Notes: generated by a model from the letters alone, not told the origin. A stretch of 64,000 nt of DNA from Prorocentrum cordatum (GCA_963575745.1 CAUYUJ010016465.1:212496-276495), one strand, 5' to 3'. Counted from the stretch's first letter, positions 43,084-53,849 are shown. Numbers and translations: made by a program.

Positions 43084-43881
43084 CACCCGGGTGACTCCAA
43101 CCTAAGACCCATGGAGGCCCAACCGGAAAGAAAAAAAAATTGGGGCGCGCCGAAGAACCCAGGGGGTCCGGTTTCCGCGGAGGAAAGAAAAAAACCCTGG
43201 CGATGGGGTTCGAGCACGGGGGTTACCCCCCCCCTCAAATTCCGGAAGAGGAATGAACTCCCAGCCGCGGGGGTGCCCGCGCGAGGGGCCCCACCCCCCC
43301 AAGCGCAACCAGAGGAAGAAAAGCGTGAGAGCCGAGACTGCAAGTGCAATGCAACAACACCTTAATCGCGGTTGCACTAGGGATTTGCATTAGTACGGGA
43401 ACAACTGAATTACAGCCGGTGAGGTTTGGGTTCGGGTTCGGGCTTATATATTGGGAACCCAGTATATTGGAAACGCAATATATTGGAATTGTACGGGGGA
43501 GTTGTGCTCGGGAGTTGTACCATGGAGTTGTACTAGTACTGGGGATTGGCGATAGGGCGTTGTTCTAGGGGGCACAATTTTACCAGCTGTAATATGATAC
43601 CAGCTGCACTCGAATATTTGCACGGCAGGACAACGTGCTCTCTAGGAACAACTGCGCGATAGGACATGATAGTACCAGTTGTACTCAAGTACGAGTTGTA
43701 CGGTAGTCGGAGGGGTTCAGGGGTTCCAACGGCAACGCGCGCGGGGAAGAAGGAAAGAAATCCATGCGCCGCCAGGGGTCCCGGGTTTAACGGGTCGCCG
43801 CGAAGGTTGACCCCCCGCGGAAAGAAGAAAAGAAATCCGGCCGGGGGGTTGGGGGGTTGAGGGATGAGTCACGGGGGCGAT
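43084..43881. mobile_element. Non-autonomous TIR element, copy 2
   Basis: Aligns with 19,170-19,984; only the first two bases are lost to the gap. The right end is GAGTCACGGGGGCGAT as in copy 1. I see about five scattered substitutions, two homopolymer-length differences, and one patch (about 43,460-43,490 versus 19,548-19,577) where copy 2 has a shorter, AGTATATTGGA-duplicated version. The target duplication cannot be tested because the left flank is missing. Confidence 0.9.
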
Positions 43882-44345
43882 CATGCGGTTCCACCCCCAA
43901 TTCTGGCACACCCCTCACACGCTTCGCGGCCCCATAGGGAGCTCCACCGAAGGCCCCAGTGGCTGCGCTCGCATGCGGTTCCACCCCTCATTCTGGCACA
44001 CCCCTCACACGCTTCGTGGCCCCATAGGGAGCTTCACCGAAGGCCAGTGGCTGCGCTCGCATGCGGTTCCACCCGCAATTTCGGCACGCCCCTCACACGT
44101 CTCGTGGCCCCATAGGCGGCGCCGCCCCATTTCGGCACACCCCTCGCGCGCTTCGTGGCCCCATAGGGAGCTCCACCTAAGGCCCCCGTGGCGCAATGCG
44201 CATGGCGCCGCCGCCCCATTTTGGCACACCCCTCACACGTTCCGTGGCCCCACAGGGAGCTCCACCCCAGGTCCAAGTGGCGCAGCTCGCATGGCGCCGC
44301 CGCCCCATTTTGGCACACCCCTCACACGTTTCGCGGTCCCATAGG
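43882..44345. repeat. Minisatellite of about 90 bp, six units
   Basis: Units contain CATGCGGTTCCACCC or ATGGCGCCGCCGCCCCA, then GGCACACCCCTCACACG, then TCGTGGCCCCATAGGGAGC. Starts at 43,882, 43,974 and 44,059 are clear, followed by about three units of a GC-rich variant. The array abuts the right end of TIR element copy 2 with no spacer. Confidence 0.9.
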
Positions 44346-44393
44346 GAGGGGGGAGGAGGTGGGGGAGGAGGAGGAGGAGGAGGAGGAGGAGAA
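44346..44393. repeat. (GGA)n microsatellite
   Basis: GGGGGAGG then GGA units. Confidence 0.95.
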
Positions 44394-45093
44394 GGAACCC
44401 CCACGATATCCACAATTGCGGTATTCACAGCTACGTATGGTTGGGTCTTTCGTCAGGCTAATTTCCTTGGTCGTGTGCGTTTTCTGTGTCTTCTGATTCG
44501 CTCGGAACGGTTGCATGGTTTGGGTTGGTCGTCGCGTGTGATTGGTGGGTTCGTGTGCAGGATTGCTAGCTGCGTCCGTCGCTGTGCTGTGTGTGGTTCG
44601 CACGTTGTTTGTCGCGGGTCGATGTCGAAATGGTAGCATCGCTATGTGCTTGGGCTTGTGGTGCTGAAGTTTTTGCGGGTCTGCTGTTCGTGTTGGTTGC
44701 TGCATTGGCGTGCGTGTGTATTAGTGAGTGGCTGGGTGGGTTCGTTGGTGACAGTGCCCAGGGATGCTGTCTGAGCTGCCGTCTGTGGTTTGGTGGAATT
44801 GTCGTGTTGTGTGTGTAGTCGTTCGCGTTAAGCGACGGGCCAATATGTGGGGTCGCCTGCTGTCTGGCGTCATCGGGTGTTGTGGCGTGGCCCCTTGGTT
44901 GTCGCACAAGTCGGAAAGGTTGCATAGCTTGTCGTAGTGGTATTGCTCGAGACGCTGCTGGTTGTGGTCTTGGTAGTGGTGTTTGTGTTGTTGCTGGTTG
45001 TGGTCGTGCTCGTGGTTGACGAGATGGTAGCTCTGCAGTGGGTGGTCGTTGGGTCGGTGGTCTCGTTGTAAGGGACGGTAATTGCATCCGTAA
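44394..45093. other. GT-rich DNA, no recognised gene
   Basis: The plus strand is rich in GTTG, GGTTG and TCGTG words; minus-strand frames are Thr/Asn/His-rich as a result. A repeated GTTGTGGTC/TGGTGTTTGTG texture at 44,950-45,020 suggests an old short repeat. No coding evidence. Confidence 0.45.
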
Positions 45094-45397
45094 GGTCTCC
45101 ATGCGCCGACTTCAAGTGGGGTTCTCGGCGGTCCCACCTCGCCCCGCTATGGCTAGGGGTCACAATGCCCTCGGCGGGGGCGAACCCCAGACCTTGTGAT
45201 TGCTTAAGGTGCGTGCTTGTGAGTGGGTCGTTGGGAAGTCGGCATGTTGCTGGTGTTGTTGTATCGGTTATGGGCGCATTTAGAAGGCCTCCATGCACCG
45301 ACTTCAAGTGGGGTTCGTGGCTGCCTCACCTCGTCCCGCTATGGCTAGGGGTCACAGTGCCCTCGGTGGGGGCGAACCCCAGGGCGTGTGCTTGCTT
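45094..45397. repeat. Two copies of a 115-bp block, 192 bp apart
   Basis: CTCCATGC(G/A)CCGACTTCAAG at 45,097 and 45,289 starts a block that continues through GCTATGGCTAGGGGTCAC and GGGGGCGAACCCCAG in both copies. The end of the block contains a short GGGG(G)CGAACCCC inverted repeat. Confidence 0.85.
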
Positions 45398-45529
45398 CTG
45401 TTGTCGGTGAGGGTAATCTCGGCAGCCCTTCGCTTCGCCGCTTGGGCGCCCGGGCAAGCTCCGTCTCCGCCATGGGGATGGCGGGGGTGGCGAGCTAGGG
45501 CGGACCGCGGGGGCGCAGGCAGTGCCGTC

Positions 45530-45800
<271 letters not shown>

Positions 45801-45878
45801 CGAGCCCGTCTCGAAGTTTGAACCTTGCCTCACCAGGGCAGCCGAGTTTTGTGGTGGTGCTTTGAGCCGTATGGGTTG

Positions 45879-46502
45879 TTAACGTCTTCTTTGACGTTGT
45901 ACTATTTGCTTGTATTGCGTCTGTCTAGCTTCGTCTTCGCCAGGGCAACCTTCGATCTTGGTGTCGTGGTTGCCCATCTCGTCGTCGTGCATGTGGCAGC
46001 TGCCCATCTCATCATCGTGCTGTTCATCGCCTGCCAATCGGTTGTTGGTTGTTGTGTTTCCATCGCGCATCTTGGCAATTACTCGTAGTCGTCGTTGTAC
46101 TCGTGCAAGCCGACGTCTAGCGAGATCTTCATTCTTGCTGCTGTCGTGGGGCGAATCATTGGGCTTGTCTGAGTAGTCGTCGATGCTGGTGTCGTCGTGC
46201 GTTCTTCCATCCTTGGCGCTGTGAAAAGATGTCTCCTCGATGCCGTCGATCATGTCGGGTGGCGCGCTGCTCAGATAGCGGTCGCTCCGCTTGTCGGAGT
46301 GAGAATGAATTCGGTCCTCGTGCAAGGTTGGCGCCTCCAAGCCAAAATGGCTTTTCGCCTCTGGTGCCAAATCGGGCTGGGGTCGGTTTGGCCTTGGCGG
46401 CGCGTTCGCCTTTGCCTCTCCTGGCCTAGCCCTGGGCGGCGTCGGGGATTGAAAGCGCACTCGTCGGTCACTACGTGGTGGCGGACCTCCTGCTCGACGC
46501 AC
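45879..46502 (-). CDS. Unassigned charged, His/Asp-rich ORF
   Basis: A 207-codon minus-strand frame. The N-terminal 60 residues are Pro/Arg-rich, followed by a very hydrophilic part (DKRSDRYLSSAPPDMIDG, DDTSIDDYSDKPNDSPHD), an Arg-rich helix (LARRRLARVQRRLRVIAKM), and repeated DDEMG words. It lies downstream of the coiled-coil gene on the same strand and may be its 3' continuation after the AT repeat at 46.66-46.72 kb. No family recognised. Confidence 0.4.
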   Translation of the reverse strand: MRRAGGPPPRSDRRVRFQSPTPPRARPGEAKANAPPRPNRPQPDLAPEAKSHFGLEAPTLHEDRIHSHSDKRSDRYLSSAPPDMIDGIEETSFHSAKDGRTHDDTSIDDYSDKPNDSPHDSSKNEDLARRRLARVQRRLRVIAKMRDGNTTTNNRLAGDEQHDDEMGSCHMHDDEMGNHDTKIEGCPGEDEARQTQYKQIVQRQRRR

Positions 46503-46661
46503 GGTGTCCGAAAGATCGGCTGGAGGGAGTCTCTCCAGTCCGGCCGTATGTGTAGCTCTGATGCGCTCACCGTTGAAGTAGCTTTCCCACGGTGCGGGCG
46601 CAATGTTGCCGTCGCTAAACCCGCGTCGTTCGGCGTTGAAGTGCGGTTGTTATTCGGGGCT

Positions 46662-46724
46662 TTTATATATATTTATATATATGTATATATATATATATAT
46701 GTATATATATATAAAAATAAATAA
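46662..46724. repeat. (TA)n simple repeat
   Basis: TATATA with TTTA and TGTA interruptions, ending AAAAATAAATAAA. Confidence 0.97.
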
Positions 46725-47036
46725 AAAGAGTGGCTACGTAATGGTGAATGTCGTTGTTGTCATGCGCGTCAGCAGTCCCCGAAGCTGTCGCTGGCATGGC
46801 ACATGCTAGTGTCGTGATCTCCCCTACTGGGAGAAGCCGCTGTGCCGCGTTGCAAGCCGCCGCCACCGCAGGGGTCGGAAGGCTGGTTGCTTCGTGGTAT
46901 TCACAGTAGCTGCTAGCGTTGGTTGGCGTCTCCGCCGTAGTCAGTCGCATGGTCGTTTGGAGCCGACCAGGGGCTCGGTGCACTGGTGTTGGACTACCTC
47001 GCTGAGCCAGTAGCTCCACAGCGAGGTCGGTCCTGC

Positions 47037-49900
47037 TCAGTTTTTTGAGCTGGCGGCGCCATCCGAGCCCTCGTCGTCGTGGGCTCGCACGAGAACTCGG
47101 TCTGTTGGGTCTAAGAATCCGTCACCAATACCATGTATGCGGGCCTTCCTGGCTGGCAGTACTGTTCGGTCGTTGCGCTTTAGTGCGGAGATCATCCGTG
47201 GCGTGGGTGCCGACTTGCATCGCTCGGGTGTACCTACGCGGAATTGGGGGGGGGGAGGGACTGGTTGGCGCGGTTGTGTCGGGGTAATTGCAGAGGGGAT
47301 AGGCGCCCGTGGCGGCGTGCGCGGTGATGCGTCTTCACCGTCGTTGCTCAAGTCAATGAGTACGGCGGAAGTGGGTTGGGACTCTTCTGATGCAAGCTCG
47401 TGCTGTCTGGCCTCGGGTGGGGCGGAAAGTGGCCGGGCGTCTGGGAATACGTTGGTTGCTGCTGCTGGAGTCGTTGTCTGAGCTGGTGGTCGGTACATGT
47501 CGGTACCCAATTGGCGTTGGTTGCTCAGTTGGTATGGGCGTCAAATTGACTCGTTGCATTGGGGTGAAGATACGGGAGTCGGCTGGGTCAGGGTCTTCGT
47601 GAATATCGGGAATGGGGGTTAGTCTTCCGTCGTAGCCGTCATCGGCGATTGGCGTCGGTGCTACGCTGCCGTCGGCCTCGTCGCTGTCGCGTGTCTTCTG
47701 ATCAGATGTGGCAGGCGCGTTGTCGGCAGCTGTATTCATGTCTGGGCGTAGCGCCTGAGGTTGTGCAGTCGTCGGGTTAGGCATCGGTGGCGGCGGGGTC
47801 GGTGTGGAGTCGCGTGGCACTGGCGCGAATCCCAGCTCGGTCAGGCTGAACTCGCTGTCGGTGGTCGATTGCGCCCTGTGCTCCAAGTGCGCGTTTTGCT
47901 CCATGATGGCCAGCTGCGCGGCGTGGGGCTCGAGGTCTGGGCACATCTCGTCGAAGGGTCCTGGTAGCACAGCTTGTAGGCATTGTGTCGTCTCGCGTTG
48001 AGCTTCCTTCTCCATCTCGCCTGCGAGGCATTGCTCGCGTCGTCGGTCGCCCTCTGCCTCGCTGAACTCGCGCAATAGATCCATAACCGCCCGGCGGTCT
48101 ATGTCCTCGTGGGTCTTATCGACAGTCGCAATAGCTTCCTCCAGTCGTTGTTGCCGTCGTAGATGCCACGCTCGTTCTTCTTCAATTGTGAGCTGGGCTT
48201 CTGCTTGATGCCCCTCGTAGGCGATCTTCTGCTGGTACATGTGCATCTCGTTGTTCCGTGCCTCTTGGTGCTGCCACCCCTCGTACGTTTGGAACTGTTT
48301 CTTCTGGGCCTCCGTGAACTGCGCTTGTATCTCACCATAGGCTTCAAGTATTCGTTCTTGGACGTGTGCTTGTTCTTCTTGTTGCATGTCGGCCCTCAGG
48401 TACCTCATGGTCTGGCAGTGCTGCTGCTCCATCTCGCTGCGGTTCTGGACGCACACGGCCTGGAGTTATTCGGCTTTGATCTGTGCATGCTGCTCTTGGC
48501 GATTCATCATCTCCTTCTTATGCTCGCCATGTTGGTCCTTCGCTTCAAAGGTCCTCTGACTTGCTGCCTGGAGTTCAGCGCTTTGGTGCCGTTGCAGTTC
48601 GCGTAGTCTGAGATGCATGTGATGCCGTTCTTGATGTAGCCCTTCTATTTGTTCGCGGGCCTTAGCCTCGTGGTAATTGTTCTGCTGCATCTCAAAGTGT
48701 CGCTGAGCTTGCTGGTGTGCCTCCTCGTTCTTGTTTACTTCTGCTTCACGGAGTTCAGCTCGCACTCGTACTTTATAGCTGTCAGCTTCCTTTTGGTGCG
48801 ATTCCTCCTGTCGTCGGAGGGCGTTCTTCGTCGTTCTGAGTGCCTTTTTCCGCTGCCTCCTGCTCGCGGTGCTCGAGTTTGATCTTCGTGTACTTCATCT
48901 TCTCGCTCGTACTCCTGATCTCGTCACGCTGCTCGGCGTTCTTCCTGCTCTGCGCCTGCTCCAGCGCCTTCTCTTGCTGCTGGTCCTGCATGTCGATCCT
49001 TTCGCGGATGTCGCTGATGAGCTTCCTGATGTCGTCTTTGTCGTGGTGCTGGTCGCTGTGGCAGCTTATATAATGTGCTTTGCAGTCGTTCGATTCGTCC
49101 TTGTCGGTGCCTTTCTTAGGATATGGCGTTCGCCCTCTCGCACCCTTCGGGGCCCCCTCATCTTCTTCGTCGCCGTCACAGCTGGAGTCGTCCAGTAGTT
49201 CTTTCGTTGCCCTCATTTGCTTGGCCTCATTGATCAAGGCCTTCAGGGCTTCAGTGTTCTGGTCGATCTTGTCGTTCTCCTTGCCGAGGTCCTTCATCTG
49301 CTGGTTGATTTCGCTCTTGCGCTTGATCCGCTGGTCGATCTCGTGCCTGTAGCCGTGGACCCGCTGCGCAGGCTCGGTAAGCATCGCGATAGTGGCCTTG
49401 GTGATGGCGATCTCTTTGTAGAGCTTCATCTATCTGCGCCTGCTGAGCTCCCATCACCTGGTCCGCGAGCCCCCCGAGCCTGTTCACCTTTGTAGTGAAC
49501 CACGCTTTCTTGATGTCGTCCTCCATGGGGGGGGGGGGTGGAGAAGCTCTCGTGCTCCTTCGCCATCTGCAGCAGCGCGGGGGTAATGGGCTCGACGATC
49601 GCGATCTGCTTCATCGTCGGGGTGATCGTGTAGTTGTTGAATTCGTCGGCTTGGTTGGGTGCGTTGGAACCTCGGTTGCTTCTTCGTTGTCTCGATGCAT
49701 TCCTTGATGTGCTGCCTCTCCATTTGCGGTTGTCCTTCTTGTGGTTGTGGTCGTTCTGGTAGTTGTGGCCGTCGTACTTCTGGTAGTCGTTGTTGTCGTT
49801 CTGGTCGTTGTTGCTCTTCTGGTGGCCGTTGTGCTTCTGGTAGTGGTGGTGATTGGTCTTCGACTTCCCACGCGTCTGCGACCTCCACGGCCACGGTTGC
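47037..49900 (-). pseudogene. Long coiled-coil protein with Pro/Thr-rich tail
   Basis: On the minus strand an Asn/Asp/His-rich start (about 49,900-49,650) leads to PITPALLQMAKEHESF. Then comes WFTTKVNRLGGLADQVM, and then long coiled coil: HEIDQRIKRKSEINQQMKDL, RERIDMQDQQQEKALEQAQS, KARE..LHQERHHMHLRLREL, AEAQLTIEEERAWHLRRQQ. The tail (47,850-47,040) is Pro/Thr/Ser-rich with repeated TPIP words. Phase changes occur near 49,535, at a C/G homopolymer, near 49,430 and near 48,840. One in-frame TAA lies at about 48,466. Heptad-like charge patterns persist through every break, so this is one gene, possibly intact apart from assembly errors. A filament, scaffold or cargo-adaptor role is possible but unproven. 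Confidence 0.6.
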
Positions 49901-50260
49901 GCCCCAACGGGCCAGGATTGCGCTATCACGAGATCGTGTGGCTGCTGCTGGTACTGAGGCTGCTGCTGCTGCTGCTGCTGGTACTGTGGCAGCTGCTGGT
50001 ACTGTTGCTGGTGCTGGGGCTGCTGCTGCAGCTGCTGGGCGCTGTGGTGACCGTTCAGCACCTGCGCCGCGTCGAGGATGCGGAAGAGGGTCCTCGCGGC
50101 TGCCCTCTTCTCCCGCCGCCGCCTGTGCCACGCGGGCTCGCCCTCGCGGGGCGTGGCAGCTACAGCCGCCGCGGCTGCGGCGCCGATGGCGCGCTGCGCG
50201 CGGCCACGAACGGCGGGGGCGACCGACGAGACGACGGCCCCGCCCCTCTTCAGCCCGTGG
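49901..50260 (-). CDS. Gln/Tyr-rich upstream part of the coiled-coil gene
   Basis: The same minus-strand frame continues upstream with Gln/Pro/Tyr repeats encoded by CTGCTG/CTGGTA units (about 49,935-50,040) and an Ala/Arg-rich stretch. It is either a low-complexity N-terminus or 5' non-coding DNA; no start codon can be chosen. Confidence 0.3.
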
Positions 50261-50261
50261 C

Positions 50262-50438
50262 TCCTCCTCCTCCTCCTCCTCCTCCTCCTCCTCCCTCCTC
50301 CTCCTTCTCTCGCTCCTCCTCCTCCTTCTCCTTCTCCGCCTCCTCCTCCTCCTCCTCTCCCCTCCTCCTCCTTCCTCCCTCCTCCTCCTCCTCCTCCTCC
50401 TCCTCCTCCTCCTCCTCCTCCTCCTCCTGCTCCCACGC

Positions 50439-50482
<44 letters not shown>
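50262..50482. repeat. (TCC)n then (GAC)n arrays
   Basis: TCC with GCT interruptions to 50,434, then about 15 ACG/GAC units. Confidence 0.97.
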
Positions 50483-51299
50483 TCACCCTTTGATGCTCTA
50501 GGGGGTGGGGTCTGCCGATCGGTCCTTGCACGACACCAGACTGGACCACGTGATGTCGTCGCCGTGGTCGCTGTCCTCGCTGTCTTCCTGCGGGGCGCGC
50601 CGGGCGGGGAGCGGGGGCTCGCTCGCTCCTGGGCATGGCGACTGGGGGGACGTCATCTGGGTCTCTGAGCGTCCTACGCTTTAGGGGCACGGGGGCGAGG
50701 CGAGGCGCCCACTGGCGACCCAGGGGAGTGCGGCCCCACAGGGGTGCAGCACGGCGGGCCGGAGCTCGCTCGGCCCGAGAAGGGTTCCAGGAGAGGGGGA
50801 GGACCGAAAGACAGCGCGCGGGGCGGCACGGTGATGGCTCTGGATGAAGAGTCGCTGGATCGATGGAACACTATGAGTCCTGGGCATGGGTATCAGCGCC
50901 GCCCTTATCATAGAAGGCATCCTCCAGGGCTTGAAGCCTCCTAGATAACCCAGAGGTGCTGAACATATTAAAATAAGATGCCAAAAATAACAATGTGAAA
51001 TTTCTTATTTTTCTACTATATGTGATATCGTGTGTTATGGCATACCATGCAGTGTACTTGAATTTCCAGGAACGAGCTGGAACAACAGCACACAAGCACA
51101 CACAGCACGGCACAGCACATAAGCACAGCACATAAGCACAGCACAGCACAACACAACACAGCACAGGCAGCAAACACAAGACCACACAGCAAATACGCAC
51201 GAAGATCTCGAGCTCGCAGTAGGACCTGCCCACCCCTCTGTAGGCTGCGGGCTGCATCGTCTTGCATGCTGTTCTGCTACTCTCCCGCAGGGAGGGGGT
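50483..51299. other. No recognised gene; GCACA-type repeat at 51,080-51,190
   Basis: Within 51,080-51,190 the words CACAGCACA and AAGCACAGCACAT recur about ten times. The rest shows no coding or RNA feature. Confidence 0.5.
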
Positions 51300-51431
51300 G
51301 GGGAGTAGTAGGGGGAGGAGGAAGAGGAGGAGGAGGAGGAGGAGGAGGAGGAGGAGGAGGGGTAGGAGTAGTTGGAAGAGGAGGAGGACGACGACGATGA
51401 CGAGGTGAATGAGGGAGGAGGAGGAGGAGGA

Positions 51432-51463
<32 letters not shown>

Positions 51464-51545
51464 GAGGAGGAGCAGGAGGAGGAGGATGACGAGGTGGATG
51501 AGGAACTGGAGGAAAAGGTGGAGGAGGATGACGAGGAGGGAGGAA
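51300..51545. repeat. (GGA)n microsatellite
   Basis: About 245 bp purine-rich plus strand with GAC and GTA interruptions. Confidence 0.97.
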
Positions 51546-51616
51546 GCAAACCAGGAAGAGTGATCAGGGGAGAGTACAGACCCCCACCCTCATATCCTTC
51601 TCTTCCTTCTCCTCCA

Positions 51617-51635
51617 CCGTATTGGCCATTTTGGC
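51617..51635 (+). promoter_or_regulatory. Weak spliced-leader-like motif
   Basis: CCGTA (51,617-51,621), then TTG, then GCCATTTTGGC (51,625-51,635). The dinoflagellate spliced leader contains CCGTAGCCATTTTGGCTCAAG without the TTG and continues CTCAAG; here the next bases are AACG. It lies 54 bases upstream of an exon ATG. It may be a decayed relict of a retroposed, trans-spliced message, or chance. Confidence 0.25.
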
Positions 51636-51688
51636 AACGCCGATTGTGGCGGGCCACAGCCTGTGCGGCCTCTCGCGCTGCAGGCGCG

Positions 51689-52871
51689 ATGGCGCGGCCG
51701 CGTGGCGACGCGTCGGCCGTCCTCGAGGTGCTCACGGAGCACCTCAAGGAGGCCTCCGAGCTGGACGAGTACGTCCAGGACGTGGAGGCCGAGCAGGACG
51801 AGGCCGCGCTGCGGGCGCACACGCCCATGCTCCTGGCCCTGCGGCACGCCATCAAGCCTGCGCGCAACTTGGCGCAGGCGCTGTCAGTCACCGCCTCTCT
51901 CTCTCTCTCTCGCTCTCTTTCTATGTTTATTTATATCTCTCTCTCTCTCTCGTAACTCGTAGATCGTCGCCCCGTCTTCATGTTCCTTCTCCCTGGTCCT
52001 CCAAAGTCAGCGCTCTCCTCCTCATCCTCCGTCCTGTTCCCCTTCTCCTAACCATCGCCCTCCTCCCCAAATCCTCCTCCTCCTCCTCCTCCTCCTCCTC
52101 CTCCTTCTCCTCCTCCTCATCCTCTTCCTCCTCCTCCTCCTCCCACTCCTCCTCCTGCTCCTCTTCCCACGGACATCCTCCTTCTACTCATGCCGTCCCT
52201 CTCCCATTCCTCGTCGGCATCCCTGGTCGGCCAGCTGGAGAAGCTCGCGGGGTTCCACGAGGAGGAGTGGCATTTAGCCGACGAGGCGGAGGACTGGTGC
52301 TGCCGCGCGGGCAAGCGCATCAGGGCCATGTTGCGCCATGTGGACCAAGCGATGATCCGCTTCAGGACAGGTGGGCTTCGAAGGAAGAGGAAGAGGAGGG
52401 AGGAGGAGGAGGAAAAGGAAGAGGAGGAGGAGGAGGAGGAGGAGGAGGAGGAGGAGGGGGAGGAGGAGGAGGGGAGGAGGGGAGGAGGCGGAGAGGAAAG
52501 GAGGAGGAAGAGAGAGGGGGAGGAGGAGGAGGAGGAGGAGGAGGAGGAGGAGGAATACTGCATCCCCATTGCATCCCCCCAAAGAGCCGCGGCAGCAAGC
52601 CGAAGTGGCTGGAACCTTTCATCGAGAAGGACACCATCCGAGAAATTGGGGATGGGCGATGGATCGTAGAGGAGGTTGGACGCGGCGGCATGGGGAAAGG
52701 GGGTACTTCGATCGGGGCAGAGACGGTGAGCAGGAATGCGGGGTGGGAGGGGGGAGAGGAAGGGGGAGGTGGCTGGGCAGATCAGCGAAGAGGGGTGGAG
52801 TTGAAAACGTTTCTCTTCAGAAGTTCTGGGTCGATTCCATGGGATACACCTGGATCCACTGGGAACCATGA
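51689..52871 (+). CDS. Four-exon gene for an unassigned 182-residue protein
   Basis: Exon 1 is 51,689-51,877 (ATG to ARNLAQ, followed by GC, a known dinoflagellate donor variant). Exon 2 is 52,235-52,370 (LEKLAGFHEEEWHLADEA to MIRFRT, donor GTGGGC). Exon 3 is 52,553-52,725 (after the GGA array, SRGSKPKWLEPFIEKD to TSIGAET, donor GTGAGC). Exon 4 is 52,821-52,871 (acceptor TTCTCTTCAG; KFWVDSMGYTWIHWEP, stop). Phases agree throughout: 189, 136, 173 and 48 coding bases. Exons 1-2 are predicted helical; exon 4 is aromatic. Intron 1 is mostly TCC repeat, intron 2 is wholly GGA repeat. No family recognised. The exon model is inference from phase and splice signals. Confidence 0.5.
52070..52165. repeat. 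(TCC)n array inside intron 1
   Basis: Pyrimidine plus strand, with CT and TCTC runs upstream at 51,895-51,950. Confidence 0.95.
52379..52552. repeat. (GGA)n array forming intron 2
   Basis: Begins 8 bases after the exon 2 donor and ends at the proposed acceptor. Every GGA unit offers an AG three bases apart, all in the same phase. Confidence 0.95.
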
Positions 52872-52979
52872 GGAGGAGGAGGAGGTGGAGTAGAGGAGGA
52901 GGAGGAGGATGGATGATGAGGAGGAGGATGAGGGGGGAGGGGAGCGGAGGATAGGAGGAGGAGGGAGGAGGAGGAGGTA
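52868..52979. repeat. (GGA)n array after exon 4
   Basis: Purine array starting at the stop codon of exon 4. Confidence 0.95.
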
Positions 52980-53475
52980 GTATGTAGAAGTGCGATTAGT
53001 CGGTGTGTGGTATGTAGTAAGGATGGAGGCATATTTCGTACGGTATGATGCATGAGCGTGGTACAGTGGTGCGGGGAGGCGGATAACCATTAGGTGCTAA
53101 AGTATTGTTTGTGGGTGAGGAGGAGGATGGTGATGTTATGAATGTTTAACATCTGTAGGTAGTAGGTTTTGGGGGTGGTTGGGGAGACTTAGTCTATTAT
53201 GTCATGCCCGCCAAAGTCAAACGAACAGCACATACAGAAAAGACCAGCCCCATCCCCACCACAAGGGCTTGAAGGTCGAGGAAGGTTTCAACGTTGCACG
53301 CACGAAAGCTTCCTCCAAGGAGATGCAGGCACCAGCGGCGGATTCAACAGCAACCGTCCATCCGGTGTCGCCCTCGCACTTCTCTCTCTCTTCTCTCTTG
53401 TCTATCTCTCTTCTCTCCAGTCTCTCCCCGTCATCTCTCTATCAACAAAACTCTCTCTCTCTTCCCGTCCTCCTC
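52980..53475. other. No clear gene; possible exon near 53,203-53,370
   Basis: A frame reading KVEEGFNVARTKASSKEMQ has ordinary composition, and an ATG (MPAKVKRTAHTEK) lies at 53,203 in another phase. Either could be an exon of the gene that follows. From 53,380 the DNA becomes CT-rich. Confidence 0.3.
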
Positions 53476-53670
53476 CTCCTCCTATCCTGGCCCCTCGCGA
53501 CACTCCTCTCCGTCCCTCCTCTGCTCCCTCCCTCCTCCTCCTCCCCCTCCTCCTCCTCCTCCTCCTCCTCCTCCTCCTCCTCTTCCTCTTCCTCCTCCGC
53601 CCCCTCCTTCTCGTCCTCTTCCTCCTCGCCCGTCTCGCCGTCCCCCTTCCCCCCTCCTCCTCCTCCTCCT
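53476..53670. repeat. (TCC)n microsatellite
   Basis: Pyrimidine plus strand with CGT and GCC interruptions. Confidence 0.97.
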
Positions 53671-53849
53671 CCCCCTCGCCCTGATCATCAGCATCATCTT
53701 GCACCTTCCCTCCTCCGCGACGCCCCTTGCCCCTCCCGCGCCGTCGCCGACTACTTTCGTCAGCGACGCAGGTGGAGAGGGGGGGGGGGGGCTGCGCGAG
53801 GCGAGAGGGCGGCAAGTAGCCATGGAGGGGTAAGGAGTTTTTTTTCCAG

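Noticed and set aside
46330-46355. AGCCAAAATGGCT, resembling the spliced leader on the minus strand
   Set aside because: The matching core is self-complementary and so matches either strand; the flanking bases do not fit, and it lies inside an open reading frame.
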